From: Croceicoccus marinus
GTDB lineage: Bacteria > Pseudomonadota > Alphaproteobacteria > Sphingomonadales > Sphingomonadaceae
Reading direction: 5' to 3'
Length of the DNA stretch: 64,000 bases
NCBI RefSeq assembly: GCF_001661675.2
Contig: NZ_CP019604.1
Span: 124,001-188,000 of the forward strand
The position numbers were made by a program, and so were the translations under genes. Below, in pieces: positions 44,322 to 52,297 of this stretch; within the stretch, counting starts at the first letter, position 1, and each line of letters starts with the position of its first letter. Under the pieces are notes generated by a model. That model was not told where the DNA came from, did not search any database, and worked only from the letters and a program-made list of their open reading frames with translations.

Positions 44322-45215
44322 ATGAATACCGATGCCAATTCCAATCTCGCGGACATCGTCGATCGCGACAACCGCTTCAGGGTGCTGCGCAGGCTCGAAG
44401 AGCCGTGGGGTAAAGAGAGTGATGAGCCCGCAAGAGGCAGAAGAAGAGCGCTGGTACTGGTCGATGTCGAGACGACGGGGCTCGATCCCGAGCATGATGC
44501 GATCATCGAACTCGCGCTGATGCAGGTGGTGGTCGAGAGCGAAGGCGATGACCTCGTTCACAGGATCGTGTCCTGGACGAAGCCGGAGGAATGGCTGCAG
44601 GACCCCGGACGGGAGATCCCGGAACGCATCAGCTTCCTGACGGGGATCACCGACGATGCCGTCGCCGGCCAGCGGATCGACGACGACCGCGTGCTCGAGG
44701 TGCTCTCGAAGGCGGACCTCATCATCGCGCATAATGCGCGCTTCGACCGCGCCTTCATCGAACAGCGCTACCTGGAACTCGGCCCCCGGCCGTGGGCCTG
44801 CAGCATGAACGAGATCGACTGGCTGACCCTGGAGATGGACGGGAAGAACCTGGGCTATTTGCTGATGCAGAGCGGCCGCTTCTACCAGGCGCATCATGCA
44901 GCGAACGATGTCTGGAGCCTGTTCAAATTGCTGACGCACGCGCCGGCGCACTTCCAGCTGCTCGACGCGCGGACCTGTCTCGACCTGCTGCTGGAGGCGA
45001 GCGATGCCGAGAGCTACCGCGTCGAGGCGCTGAACGCGCCCTACGGCTTCAAGGACCGGCTGAAATCCCGCGGCTACAAATGGGATCCGAAGAAGAGGGT
45101 GTGGTGGACCGAGCTGGGCTATCCTGAGTACCTCAGCGAGCGGGACTGGTTTGCCGAGCTTGGCCTGCCGTCGTTTGTGGCAACACCGATCGACGCAACG
45201 CAGCGCCATCTCTGA
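44322..45215 (+). CDS. DnaQ-like 3'-5' exonuclease (DEDDh)
   Basis: A 297-residue protein. The exonuclease core is complete: Exo I LVLVDVETTGLDPEHD (Asp and Glu), Exo II DLIIAHNARFDRAF, and Exo III HHAANDVWSLFKLL (His and Asp). A C-terminal block of about 80 residues (FKDRLKSRGYKWDPKKRVWW) resembles a short extra DNA-binding segment. ATG at 44322; the frame extends 33 codons upstream without support. Its first codons share DNA with the mosaic fragment at 38.66 kb. A good terminator follows. The role could be repair, or defence against foreign single-stranded DNA. Confidence 0.85.
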   Translation: MNTDANSNLADIVDRDNRFRVLRRLEEPWGKESDEPARGRRRALVLVDVETTGLDPEHDAIIELALMQVVVESEGDDLVHRIVSWTKPEEWLQDPGREIPERISFLTGITDDAVAGQRIDDDRVLEVLSKADLIIAHNARFDRAFIEQRYLELGPRPWACSMNEIDWLTLEMDGKNLGYLLMQSGRFYQAHHAANDVWSLFKLLTHAPAHFQLLDARTCLDLLLEASDAESYRVEALNAPYGFKDRLKSRGYKWDPKKRVWWTELGYPEYLSERDWFAELGLPSFVATPIDATQRHL

Positions 45216-45249
45216 TCCCCGAACACCTAAGCCAGCATTCTCTCGAAAG

Positions 45250-45272
45250 GGCCCGCCTCGCGCGGGCCTTTT
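45250..45272 (+). terminator. Rho-independent terminator after the exonuclease gene
   Basis: GGCCCGC and GCGGGCC form a 7-bp GC-rich stem with a 5-base loop, followed by TTTT. It lies 35 bp after the stop codon. Confidence 0.8.
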
Positions 45273-45299
45273 CGTATCTACCTACAGGACAATTTCCAC

Positions 45300-46133
45300 A
45301 TGATCATTCTCGACCGCCAGCACCCGATCCGCAATCCCGATGGCCCCGCCATAGTGCAGGAGGTGGACAAGACCATCGTCGTTGCAGACTTCGAGTTCCG
45401 CCGAGACCTTGAGAAGCACAGCGCCTATGTCAGACGGGACGGACCCTCGGCGTATCCAACGGCGCGTTGGGCCTTCGACGAGATCGTCTGCGGCTCCTGG
45501 GTCGTGATCCGTTTCCCGGCAGGCGAGGTGGAGAAACCCGAGGTCGGGCGCTTCCATTCGCTGTGCCAGCCCGACATGGACGAGATCGACATTGCCGATC
45601 ATTTCTTCCGCCAGGTGCTCGAGCGGCATGTGGACGGGAACGGCGATCCGGCGCGGTTTGTCACCTGGGGCGGTGACTATAAAGACAACGAGGTGCTGCG
45701 GCGCGTGGCGATGTGCTGGGGCGTGACCGTGCCCCCGCAGCTACGCAATACCACTGAAAACTGTCCATTGCGGCTCGACCTTTGCCAGGACTGTTACACG
45801 GACGAGATCAAGGGTCTGCACCTGTCCGAGTATGCGTTTGCGCAAGGGCTGCCCGGCAAGGCCATTCCGGCAAGGCAGGTGACCAAGCACGTGCTTGCCG
45901 GCGATTGGAAACGCGTCGAGGAGCAATGCGCGGGTGATGTTCTGCTGACCGCCATCCTCGCCGTGCGCCGGCTCGCGACCTGCGGCGAGATCGGCCAGAC
46001 CGGCAAGGCGTGCACGCGCGCGCTCATCGACCGCTTCTGCGAGCGGGCGCCCACCGATTACACGCGCATGTGGGCGCGCTGGCGCAAGGAGAACCTCGGG
46101 CATCGGGAAATCCTGACATGCCGCGGCCGTTGA
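45300..46133 (+). CDS. PolB-exonuclease-like (DEDDy) protein, paralogue 1
   Basis: A 277-residue protein. VADFEFRRD near residue 30 offers the D-x-E of Exo I. FVTWGGDYKDNEVLRRVA near 123 is a modified Exo II. A GLPGK motif near 180 and CAGDVLLTAILAVRR near 206 match the closing blocks of the predicted PolB-type 3'-5' exonuclease family. The acidic residues appear kept, so it may be active. AGGAC precedes the ATG. A paralogue lies 570 bp downstream with an HNH gene in between. The family call is from pattern memory only. Confidence 0.6.
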   Translation: MIILDRQHPIRNPDGPAIVQEVDKTIVVADFEFRRDLEKHSAYVRRDGPSAYPTARWAFDEIVCGSWVVIRFPAGEVEKPEVGRFHSLCQPDMDEIDIADHFFRQVLERHVDGNGDPARFVTWGGDYKDNEVLRRVAMCWGVTVPPQLRNTTENCPLRLDLCQDCYTDEIKGLHLSEYAFAQGLPGKAIPARQVTKHVLAGDWKRVEEQCAGDVLLTAILAVRRLATCGEIGQTGKACTRALIDRFCERAPTDYTRMWARWRKENLGHREILTCRGR

Positions 46134-46274
46134 ACCTCGGGGCCGCCATTGTGTTGAGCATCGCGGCCGCGGCGGCACAATTGAAATAGACGCCAGACGA
46201 AGGGGAAGGGGGCTCCGGCTAACGCCGTGGTTCCGGACCCACCTCCTTCTCTCACCATAGCTCCAGGACAGACC

Positions 46275-46628
46275 ATGCCCACGACCAGACGCCGGGCAGC
46301 GCAGCGCCGGGCGCTGCGCTGGGCGCAGTGCGATCTATGCGCAGGGTGCGGCGCATTCCTAACAAGCGGCAAGCGGCTGCCTCGCCATCACCCTGACTCT
46401 CCCACCTTCGATCACGTAATCGCGCGGAGCGCAGGGGGAGGGCGCACGCTCGCAAACGGGCTTCTGAAACACCAGCGCTGCAACCAGCAGCGCGGGCACA
46501 AACCGCCAACAGGCTGCGACCTGCTCTGGGTCGATCTCGTGCAGAGCCGGCTGTCGGCACGGCCGCGGAGTTTCAAGGCGACGTTTTCTGGTGGAGTGCC
46601 CAATCCAGAACTGGCCCGCCAGCGCTAG
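46275..46628 (+). CDS. HNH endonuclease-like protein
   Basis: A 117-residue basic protein with an HNH core: CDLCAGCGAFL (zinc Cys), then FDHVIARSAGGG, LANGLLKHQRCNQQRG. The Asp-His, Asn and final Cys-Asn arrangement fits HNH nucleases. The start at 46275 follows CAGGACA; the open frame begins 16 codons earlier with GTG. It is placed between two exonuclease-like paralogues and has its own terminator, so the three form a small nuclease cluster. Confidence 0.75.
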   Translation: MPTTRRRAAQRRALRWAQCDLCAGCGAFLTSGKRLPRHHPDSPTFDHVIARSAGGGRTLANGLLKHQRCNQQRGHKPPTGCDLLWVDLVQSRLSARPRSFKATFSGGVPNPELARQR

Positions 46629-46660
46629 CGCTGACTGTAATTCCAATGCGCAACCAACTC

Positions 46661-46683
46661 GCCCGCCTTCTTGCGGGCATTTT
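46661..46683 (+). terminator. Rho-independent terminator after the HNH gene
   Basis: GCCCGC and GCGGGC form a 6-bp stem with loop CTTCTT, followed by ATTTT. It lies about 30 bp after the HNH stop and 20 bp before the next start. Confidence 0.7.
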
Positions 46684-46704
46684 CATCATTGAAAGAAAGA
46701 ACCC

Positions 46705-47526
46705 ATGATCACATTCAACCGTCCCCGCCCGGTGGGCGGCACCTCCCGCTTCGACCTGCACAGACAGAGCGCAAAGAGCATCGTCGCCGCCTCTTTTGCC
46801 TATGCCCGCGACGACGCGCGCTACGAGGCCTACTGTAGCGACCTCGGCGAAGCGGCGGCATACCGACTGCGCTGGCCCTTCTGGCGGATCGTGGCAGGCT
46901 CATGGGTCGTGGCCCGCTTTCCCGGATGCCAGGACAGGTCGGTGGTCGAGGCGTTCGAGACACGGATTCAGCCGGAATGCGACGAGACCGATATCGTCGA
47001 CGAACTCTTCGAGGCCCTGACGGCCGAAGCCCCCGACCCGGATCACACCGCCCAGCTGGTCACATGGGGCGCTCCGCATGACGATGTCCTCTCGCTGCGG
47101 CGCGTGGCGCAAATGCAGGGCCGGATCCTGCCGCCGCAATTGCGATCCGCCGAAAGCGCAGCGGCGCATCGGATCAGGCTGAGCGAGCTAACATGCGATG
47201 GACGCGAACAGCTGCATCTGGCCGAATATGTCCGGGGACTGGAACTGAGGGGTATCCCGGTTCCCGGGCACTATCTCCCCCATCTGGTCAGGGAGGAGGC
47301 ATGGGCGAAGATCGCAGAACATTGCGCGGCCAATGCCATGCTCACCGCGATCTGCGCGGCGCGGCATTTCGCGAGCGAGGGCATCGGGCAGGCAGCCGCA
47401 GCCTGCACCGATGGCATCGTCGAGGCATTCTGCAAGCAGCCGCCGACGGACTACGTCCGCACCTTGTCGAACTGGCACCGCAGATACCGATACGATCGCC
47501 TCTTCGGCGAGCCGGGTTATGAGTGA
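46705..47526 (+). CDS. PolB-exonuclease-like protein, paralogue 2, apparently inactive
   Basis: A 273-residue protein similar along its length to the protein at 45300-46133: SWVVARFPG, QLVTWGAPHDDVLSLRRVA, PPQLRSAESAA, HLAEYVRGLELRGIPVP and CAANAMLTAICAARHFA in the same order. At the Exo I position the paralogue's VADFEFRRD is replaced by VAASFAYARD, so the D-x-E pair is lost; the last Asp (GDVLL) has become NAMLL. It looks like a catalytically dead partner that may regulate or scaffold the active copy. The reading frame is intact, so it is likely expressed. Confidence 0.6.
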   Translation: MITFNRPRPVGGTSRFDLHRQSAKSIVAASFAYARDDARYEAYCSDLGEAAAYRLRWPFWRIVAGSWVVARFPGCQDRSVVEAFETRIQPECDETDIVDELFEALTAEAPDPDHTAQLVTWGAPHDDVLSLRRVAQMQGRILPPQLRSAESAAAHRIRLSELTCDGREQLHLAEYVRGLELRGIPVPGHYLPHLVREEAWAKIAEHCAANAMLTAICAARHFASEGIGQAAAACTDGIVEAFCKQPPTDYVRTLSNWHRRYRYDRLFGEPGYE

Positions 47527-47565
47527 GCACTGGACTGCATATACATGCTTAAGGGAACCCGACGC

Positions 47566-47979
47566 ATGACCAGACCTCAAAACGGCTTCGGTCGTGGCAG
47601 CGGAGGCGATCGCTATCCGCCGATCAGCAAGGACGAAGCCGACGCAGGCGCCCGGGCGATCGTCAGGCTCTTTGCCTTGTGGGAATTGACGGATGCCGAG
47701 GCTCAGGCGCTCATGGGTGGTCTCGGCAGCGAGCGCTGGCAGCGCTGGAAACAGGGCAGGGCAGGGGTAATCGAGCGCGAATGCGCGCTCCGCCTTTCGT
47801 TGCTGCTCGGCGTTCATGTCGGGTTGAAAACACTCTTCAGCAATCCGGCAGGCGTGCGTGCCTGGATCAGAACGCCCCGGCGCGACCTTGGCGGCGAAGC
47901 GCCGCTATCGGTAATGATGGCGCGTTCGATCACGGGCCTTGAACAGGTGCGCTATTTGCTGGCCGCGCTTGGCCAATGA
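47566..47979 (+). CDS. MbcA/ParS/Xre-type antitoxin-like protein
   Basis: A 137-residue protein of the MbcA/ParS (DUF2384) antitoxin type. A helical DNA-binding-like part (LFALWELTDAEAQALMGGL, then WQRWKQGR) is followed by ERLSLLLGVHVGL-type helices. The classical toxin-binding end is AWIRTPRRDLGGEAPLSVMMARSITGLEQVRYLL. This family normally precedes a RES-domain toxin (NAD-degrading). Here the next gene, 80 bp on, is a HipA-like kinase instead. The ATG at 47566 has GGGAA upstream; one at 47545 is in frame. Confidence 0.8.
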   Translation: MTRPQNGFGRGSGGDRYPPISKDEADAGARAIVRLFALWELTDAEAQALMGGLGSERWQRWKQGRAGVIERECALRLSLLLGVHVGLKTLFSNPAGVRAWIRTPRRDLGGEAPLSVMMARSITGLEQVRYLLAALGQ

Positions 47980-48059
47980 GGATCAGATGCCCTTGATTGC
48001 GGTACAAACGCAGCGCCACTGCACGGAAGGCGCCTCCGCGAAATTCTGAGAAGACCAAA

Positions 48060-49319
48060 ATGAAAACTGAAATCATCGACCGCCTCGCGGTCCGGTGGGG
48101 TGACTGCCATACTGGTGAACTCGCCCTCGATCGCAATGGCGGCATCAATTTCACTTACGCTGAAAGTTGGCTCCGTGATCCGCAAGCGCTGCCGCTTTCC
48201 TGTGGGCTCCCCTTGCAATCCGAAACGTTCGCAGACCGCGCCTGCAAACCGTTCTTCGAGAACCTTCTGCCCGAAGAATGGCAGCGCGAAGCCGCGGCCC
48301 GCGCGCTAGAGATCTCACCGGGCAATCCGTTCCGATTGCTGAAGGCGCTGGGCGGCGATACGGCGGGAGCGCTAACGTTCTGGCCAATAGATCAGGCGCT
48401 TCCTTCCTGCTTATATGCAGAAACACCCGTCCCGCTGAGCGACGCCGAACTCGTCGATTTGTTCGACCGGATGGCGCGCGCGCCCATGCTGGCGGGGCAG
48501 GGGACCCGCTATAGTCTGGCCGGAGCGCAGAGCAAACTTCCTGTGGTGCTGGTCGATAACCGCATCGCGGTGGCTCCCCCGGGACAGGCGACCACCGATA
48601 TCATCAAGCCTGAGCCCGAGAGGTTTCCGGGGCTGGCTGCAAACGAGGCGTTCTGTTTGGCTTTAGCGAAAAGCATCCGCCTCGGCACGGCTGCCGCCGA
48701 ATGGCGTTCTGCCAGGGGAAGGGCCTTCCTGCTCGTGTCGCGCTATGACCGGATCACCGCAAGCGGAACGACACGGCGGTTGCATCAAGAAGACTTCGCG
48801 CAAGGCCTGGGTGTTCTGCCCTTGAAGAAATATGCGACTGATGGAGGACCGGTTTTTCGCGACTGCTTTGAGCTTGTCCGTCAGGTCACGACCGAACCCG
48901 AAGCAGAAAATCTCAAGCTGATCGATGCAGCGCTTTTCAATCTCGTCATCGGCAATGCCGATGCGCATGCCAAGAACTTCAGCCTGCTGCGCAATGGGGA
49001 TCGGAAAATCGTGCTCGCGCCGCTGTACGATATCATTTCTACCGTGGTGTGGCCCGAGCTCTCGCCCCGTTTCGCCATGAAGTACGGGCGGGCGAGGACG
49101 CTTGAAGAGATGTCCACCGGAAGCTTCGAGCGTTTCGCAGCCGATGCGGGCGTCGATGTCCAGATAATCCGGGCACGCGGTGTTTCACTGTGCGAGCGCA
49201 TCATGCGAAGCATTGAGGCGGGTTTGGAAGTGCCGGGTCTGAGCGAGCGATCTGCTATCTCGGCTCTGGCGGCCTTCATCCACGAACGTGCCGGGCGAGT
49301 ATCGCTGAACCTCGCGTAG
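48060..49319 (+). CDS. HipA-family serine/threonine kinase toxin
   Basis: A 419-residue HipA-like kinase. The N-terminal subdomain has LPLSCGLPL, FFENLLPE and NPFRLLKALGGDTAGAL. The kinase core has YSLAGAQSKLPVVL (glycine-loop-like), IIKPEP (ATP Lys), and NLVIGNADAHAKNFSLL with the catalytic Asp. LAPLYDIIS provides the metal-binding Asp. HipA kinases phosphorylate glutamyl-tRNA synthetase and cause dormancy. The ATG at 48060 matches the domain start; the frame extends 21 codons upstream. No HipB-type Xre antitoxin of usual form is adjacent; the MbcA-like gene upstream may take that role. Confidence 0.88.
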   Translation: MKTEIIDRLAVRWGDCHTGELALDRNGGINFTYAESWLRDPQALPLSCGLPLQSETFADRACKPFFENLLPEEWQREAAARALEISPGNPFRLLKALGGDTAGALTFWPIDQALPSCLYAETPVPLSDAELVDLFDRMARAPMLAGQGTRYSLAGAQSKLPVVLVDNRIAVAPPGQATTDIIKPEPERFPGLAANEAFCLALAKSIRLGTAAAEWRSARGRAFLLVSRYDRITASGTTRRLHQEDFAQGLGVLPLKKYATDGGPVFRDCFELVRQVTTEPEAENLKLIDAALFNLVIGNADAHAKNFSLLRNGDRKIVLAPLYDIISTVVWPELSPRFAMKYGRARTLEEMSTGSFERFAADAGVDVQIIRARGVSLCERIMRSIEAGLEVPGLSERSAISALAAFIHERAGRVSLNLA

Positions 49320-49387
49320 CAAGGGATCTGCGGAAAGAGGCCGGCTGTTCCTTTCCGGCGACCGGACGATAGCGTAAAGTGGCGGCC

Positions 49388-49555
49388 ATGTCGCGGTACA
49401 CGATCCATAAGAGCGGTGGCATAAGTTCAGGCTTGGGAAGCCGGCCGCTTTCCGAAACCGCGCGTGTTCGTAAGCATGGTCGAATCCGCGGCATGGAAGA
49501 GCCGGGCTTGATCGACCGTATCAGATCACTGTTCAGCGGGAGAATGATACGCTGA
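49388..49555 (+). CDS. Possible small basic protein
   Basis: A 55-codon frame (MSRYTIHKSGGISSGLGSRP at the start) in the 374-bp gap between the HipA-like gene and the nucleotidyltransferase-like gene. It is basic, with a plausible amphipathic C-terminal helix (LIDRIRSLFSGR). No clear ribosome-binding site and no family match. The rest of the gap 49320-49693 shows nothing else. Confidence 0.3.
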   Translation: MSRYTIHKSGGISSGLGSRPLSETARVRKHGRIRGMEEPGLIDRIRSLFSGRMIR

Positions 49556-49693
49556 CGGACATCCCGCTTCTCAAGGGTTCAAGTGTCATTTTCGCTTCCT
49601 GTGAATTACATCCACGCGCCTGACAGGCGCGTCGCCGCCGCGAATTGCACCGATAACGGCGTGAATGCTTTATTCGAAGTGAGGCCGACCTGA

Positions 49694-50248
49694 ATGTCGC
49701 TTTGGCGCCCCCAATTTGAAGATGCTTTGAAAATGCTCGCGCAAATCAGCGCGGCGATGGACGAGCGCGGCTACACACCCCCGGTTCTGGTCGGCGGCGG
49801 CGCCGTTGAACTTTATACCCAAGGCATGGTGAACACCGGTGATTTCGATCTGGTTGCGACGCAGCAGGAGGTGCTGGAAGCCATCATGGCCCAGCATGGC
49901 TTTGTTCGGCCTAAGGGTGCGGGCATCTCGCTACGAGGGTGGATCCATCCCGACCTCAAGCTTGGCTTCGAGGTTGTCGGCAGTCGGTTGCTTGATGGTC
50001 TGGCCGATGACGATCACCTGCAAATTGTCGAAATAAGCGACAACGGAGCGGTAGCGGTCATTTCGATCGAAGATTTGATCGCGGACCGGATGGGGCAGTA
50101 TTCGTCTGGATCGGCCGATGAAATGCTCGGGCAAGCCAAAGCCATGTTCACGCTTTCGAAAGAACTCGATCGCGATTATATGGATCGCAGGATCCGTGAG
50201 GAAACGGCACAGGAATATGGCGTTCAAGACCTTGAAGACGAAGCGTAA
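49694..50248 (+). CDS. Nucleotidyltransferase-fold protein (AbiEii/DUF6036-like)
   Basis: A 184-residue protein. VLVGGGAVELYTQG near residue 32 followed by TGDFDLVATQQEV is the G-G-x-A/S...D-x-D pattern of minimal nucleotidyltransferases, as in AbiEii- or DUF6036-type proteins. ISIEDLIADRMGQY near 125 matches the usual helix after the core. Such proteins act as toxins that add nucleotides to tRNA, or as antitoxins that modify a HEPN partner. The next small gene overlaps its 3' end by 32 bases, so the two form an operon and perhaps a toxin-antitoxin pair. Confidence 0.65.
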   Translation: MSLWRPQFEDALKMLAQISAAMDERGYTPPVLVGGGAVELYTQGMVNTGDFDLVATQQEVLEAIMAQHGFVRPKGAGISLRGWIHPDLKLGFEVVGSRLLDGLADDDHLQIVEISDNGAVAVISIEDLIADRMGQYSSGSADEMLGQAKAMFTLSKELDRDYMDRRIREETAQEYGVQDLEDEA

Positions 50249-50399
50249 GGCGATCAGCCTCGTCGCGCTCGGCGAAGAAATCGCCCAGCGGCGCTTTGCT
50301 GTTGGCGAGGTCTTCGTGCCGCGAAATTCCGGAACCCGCCGGACGGTTTCCAAGGCTGCACTACTCGAACAGATCGCGAAGATCGGCGGCAACTGGTGA
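50217..50399 (+). CDS. Small protein coupled to the nucleotidyltransferase-like gene
   Basis: A 60-residue basic protein (MAFKTLKTKRKAISLVALGE at the start, RTVSKAALLEQIAKIGGNW at the end). It starts inside the preceding gene in another frame and ends 151 bp after it. The tight overlap and the protein-like composition support it. I do not recognise the family; a DNA-binding or partner role in a two-gene module is possible. Confidence 0.55.
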   Translation: MAFKTLKTKRKAISLVALGEEIAQRRFAVGEVFVPRNSGTRRTVSKAALLEQIAKIGGNW

Positions 50400-50671
50400 A
50401 TCGGTCTTGCGTTTCCCAAGCGCCGCCCCTTCGCTCGAGCAAGGATACTCCGGCGACGAGCGGGTGGATGGCCTGCGTGTATAGAAGCTGGCTAGCGCAT
50501 GACGGGACAAATCTGCTGAGGACTTTCGGCCTTTAGACGGTGTTTTTACGGACACAGATTCCAACCGTCGCTATTGGTAATGCCTGCAGATTCGTGTGCG
50601 GACAGGACCTGCAAATGGTAGTGAGGCATGTTCGGATCAGCCGCCGACTGGCCTTCCACGGGAGCGCCATC

Positions 50672-51268
50672 ATCTGTAATCTCTATCGCCTGAACAGAGC
50701 TCCGGATGAAGTCGGCAAGATGTTCGGCGCAGCTGCGATCGCCACAAATGCCGGAGAAGAGATCTATCCAGGCTACCCCGGCCTTGTCCTCGCGGGTGCC
50801 CAATTGCGGGCGATGACATGGGGTTTCCCGCTCTCCTTGACGGGGAAGTCGGGACAGAAGCTCAAACCGAAGCCTGTAAACAATGCGCGTGCGGACAAGC
50901 TGGACAGCCTCATGTGGCGCTACAGCTTTGCCGAACGGCGGTGCCTGATCCCGTTGACCGCCTTTGCCGAGGCCGAGGGTGTGAAAGGCCACAAGACGCG
51001 GACATGGATTAGCTTTGCTGACCAGCCTGTGTTCACTGTCGCCGGCATCTGGCGCGAGAGCGATGAATGGGGACCGGTCTATTCGATGGTAATGACCGAA
51101 GAATGTACCGGTATGCAGGGCATTCACGATCGGTCGCCGGTCATCATCGCACCCAGCGATCACAGGCAATGGCAGCACGGTGCGCCCGAGGAGGCACGGG
51201 CTTTATGCAAGCCCTACGCAGGCACCCTACACCTCGATCGGACAGACGAGCCTTGGATCCGGCGCTGA
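50672..51268 (+). CDS. SRAP-family DNA-protein crosslink protein (YedK/HMCES type)
   Basis: About 199 residues. SRAP proteins covalently trap abasic sites in single-stranded DNA through Cys2 after removal of Met1. Here CNLYRLNRAPDEV is clearly that N-terminus, but the codon before the Cys is ATC (50672-50674), not ATG. A GGGAG site lies seven bases upstream, which points to initiation at this rare ATC codon or to a recently mutated start. Other family motifs are present: PVNNARAD, RRCLIPLTAFAEAE (the Glu) and MQGIHDRSPVII (the His). In-frame upstream starts at 50540 would bury the Cys at residue 46 and should block activity. Confidence 0.85.
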   Translation: MCNLYRLNRAPDEVGKMFGAAAIATNAGEEIYPGYPGLVLAGAQLRAMTWGFPLSLTGKSGQKLKPKPVNNARADKLDSLMWRYSFAERRCLIPLTAFAEAEGVKGHKTRTWISFADQPVFTVAGIWRESDEWGPVYSMVMTEECTGMQGIHDRSPVIIAPSDHRQWQHGAPEEARALCKPYAGTLHLDRTDEPWIRR

Positions 51269-51276
51269 ATGCGCAT

Positions 51277-51585
51277 CTAATTGGATGTCAATTCCGCGAC
51301 TTTCGGCGGATATTCGGCGGCCAGCTCGTAAAAATGCCGCCTGTTTCTGAAGGAGCAGACCCAGACGTCGTAGTTAGGCTTATCCTGCCAGGCAATGCCT
51401 CGCCTCTTCAATTGTCGAAAGCGTTCGAGAAGATCCCTATCGAATTTGAAGCGGGCCTGGACATGGCCTTTGGCGGCTTTGATCGACACCAGGGATTCGG
51501 GGGGCGGGTCATCGTGGAAATTCCGTTCGACTTCGGCCCATTTGAGCGCGATCGCGGCTTCGATCACGACTGGTGGCAATCTCAT
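51277..51585 (-). CDS. Hypothetical protein downstream of the orphan ParD
   Basis: A 102-residue protein that I do not recognise. MRLPPVVIEAAIALKWAEVE leads into a basic stretch and an aromatic-rich C-terminus (YDVWVCSFRNRRHFYELAAEYP). It overlaps the preceding gene by 77 bases in another frame, which suggests that a former single gene may have been frameshifted, or that one of the two is not real. It is convergent with the SRAP gene, ending 8 bp from it. Confidence 0.4.
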   Translation of the reverse strand: MRLPPVVIEAAIALKWAEVERNFHDDPPPESLVSIKAAKGHVQARFKFDRDLLERFRQLKRRGIAWQDKPNYDVWVCSFRNRRHFYELAAEYPPKVAELTSN

Positions 51586-51820
51586 GCGCGCGCTTTTCGA
51601 TCCACTGGGATCGCTCTTCCAATTCCTTTGTCTGCCGGGCCTCCAGCGCCTCGGCCTCGGCCATTTGCTGCCTGTCGTCGGCCTCTTTCTGCTGAATTAG
51701 CTGGCGAATTTCTGCTTCTCTATGCTGAAGTCGGTGGCGTAGGAGCGAGGTGGCCACGTCCCATTTGGTGAGACCGTGATCTACGGCGAGCGGTGTAAGC
51801 CGGTAGCTTCGGCCCGTCAT
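51509..51820 (-). CDS. Truncated ParE start fused to an unrelated coiled-coil segment
   Basis: A 103-residue frame that overlaps the antitoxin stop by four bases (ATGA), exactly where a ParE toxin should start. The first 12 residues (MTGRSYRLTPLAV) look like a ParE N-terminus. After that the sequence becomes a charged helical stretch (RHRLQHREAEIRQLIQQKEADD) with no ParE features. This suggests that the toxin gene was cut by recombination and joined to other DNA. It is probably not a working toxin. Confidence 0.45.
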   Translation of the reverse strand: MTGRSYRLTPLAVDHGLTKWDVATSLLRHRLQHREAEIRQLIQQKEADDRQQMAEAEALEARQTKELEERSQWIEKRAHEIATSRDRSRDRAQMGRSRTEFPR

Positions 51821-52068
51821 GCGGGTCCGCTATGGGTTTCGTGCATGCGGGCGAGAAATGCTTCGCGATCGAAGGGTCGTGGATCGCCGGACTGTTCCCC
51901 TGCAATTAGTGCCTCTTGCAAAGCACGCACCTTGGTCTCGTGCTCTTCGAGTAGGCGAAGTCCCGCACGGACCACATCGCTGGCCGAGCCATAACGACCG
52001 GCCTTGACCTGGTCGGTGATGAAGCTGGTGAAGTGATCCCCGATCGTCACTGAGGTGTTGCGTGCCAT
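51817..52068 (-). CDS. ParD-family antitoxin without intact toxin
   Basis: An 83-residue ParD: ARNTSVTIGDHFTSFITDQVKAGRYGSASDVVRAGLRLLEEHE is a near-textbook family N-terminus, and FDREAFLARMHE closes the toxin-binding tail. The ATG at 52068 is clear. The downstream gene has only a ParE-like start, so this is an orphan antitoxin. Orphans of this sort can still neutralise related toxins from other replicons. Confidence 0.88.
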   Translation of the reverse strand: MARNTSVTIGDHFTSFITDQVKAGRYGSASDVVRAGLRLLEEHETKVRALQEALIAGEQSGDPRPFDREAFLARMHETHSGPA

Positions 52069-52297
52069 GGGCAGTCCTTTCGATTACGTATGCCCACCCC
52101 GATATACCAAGAAGTAATACAAAGCAATGGCGGTGCTCGTGTGAGGCATTCAGTGGTGGCGCAATCCAACCAGACAAGAGCCAGTCGCAGGCTCAGGGGG
52201 TCCGATCTCGATGCGACCGGAACTGTCGCAGGTCTGTAGGAAAAGGCAGCATCACTTCAGACGGTCGGAGTCGCGGCCAGAAAGGAGATGCTCCGTC

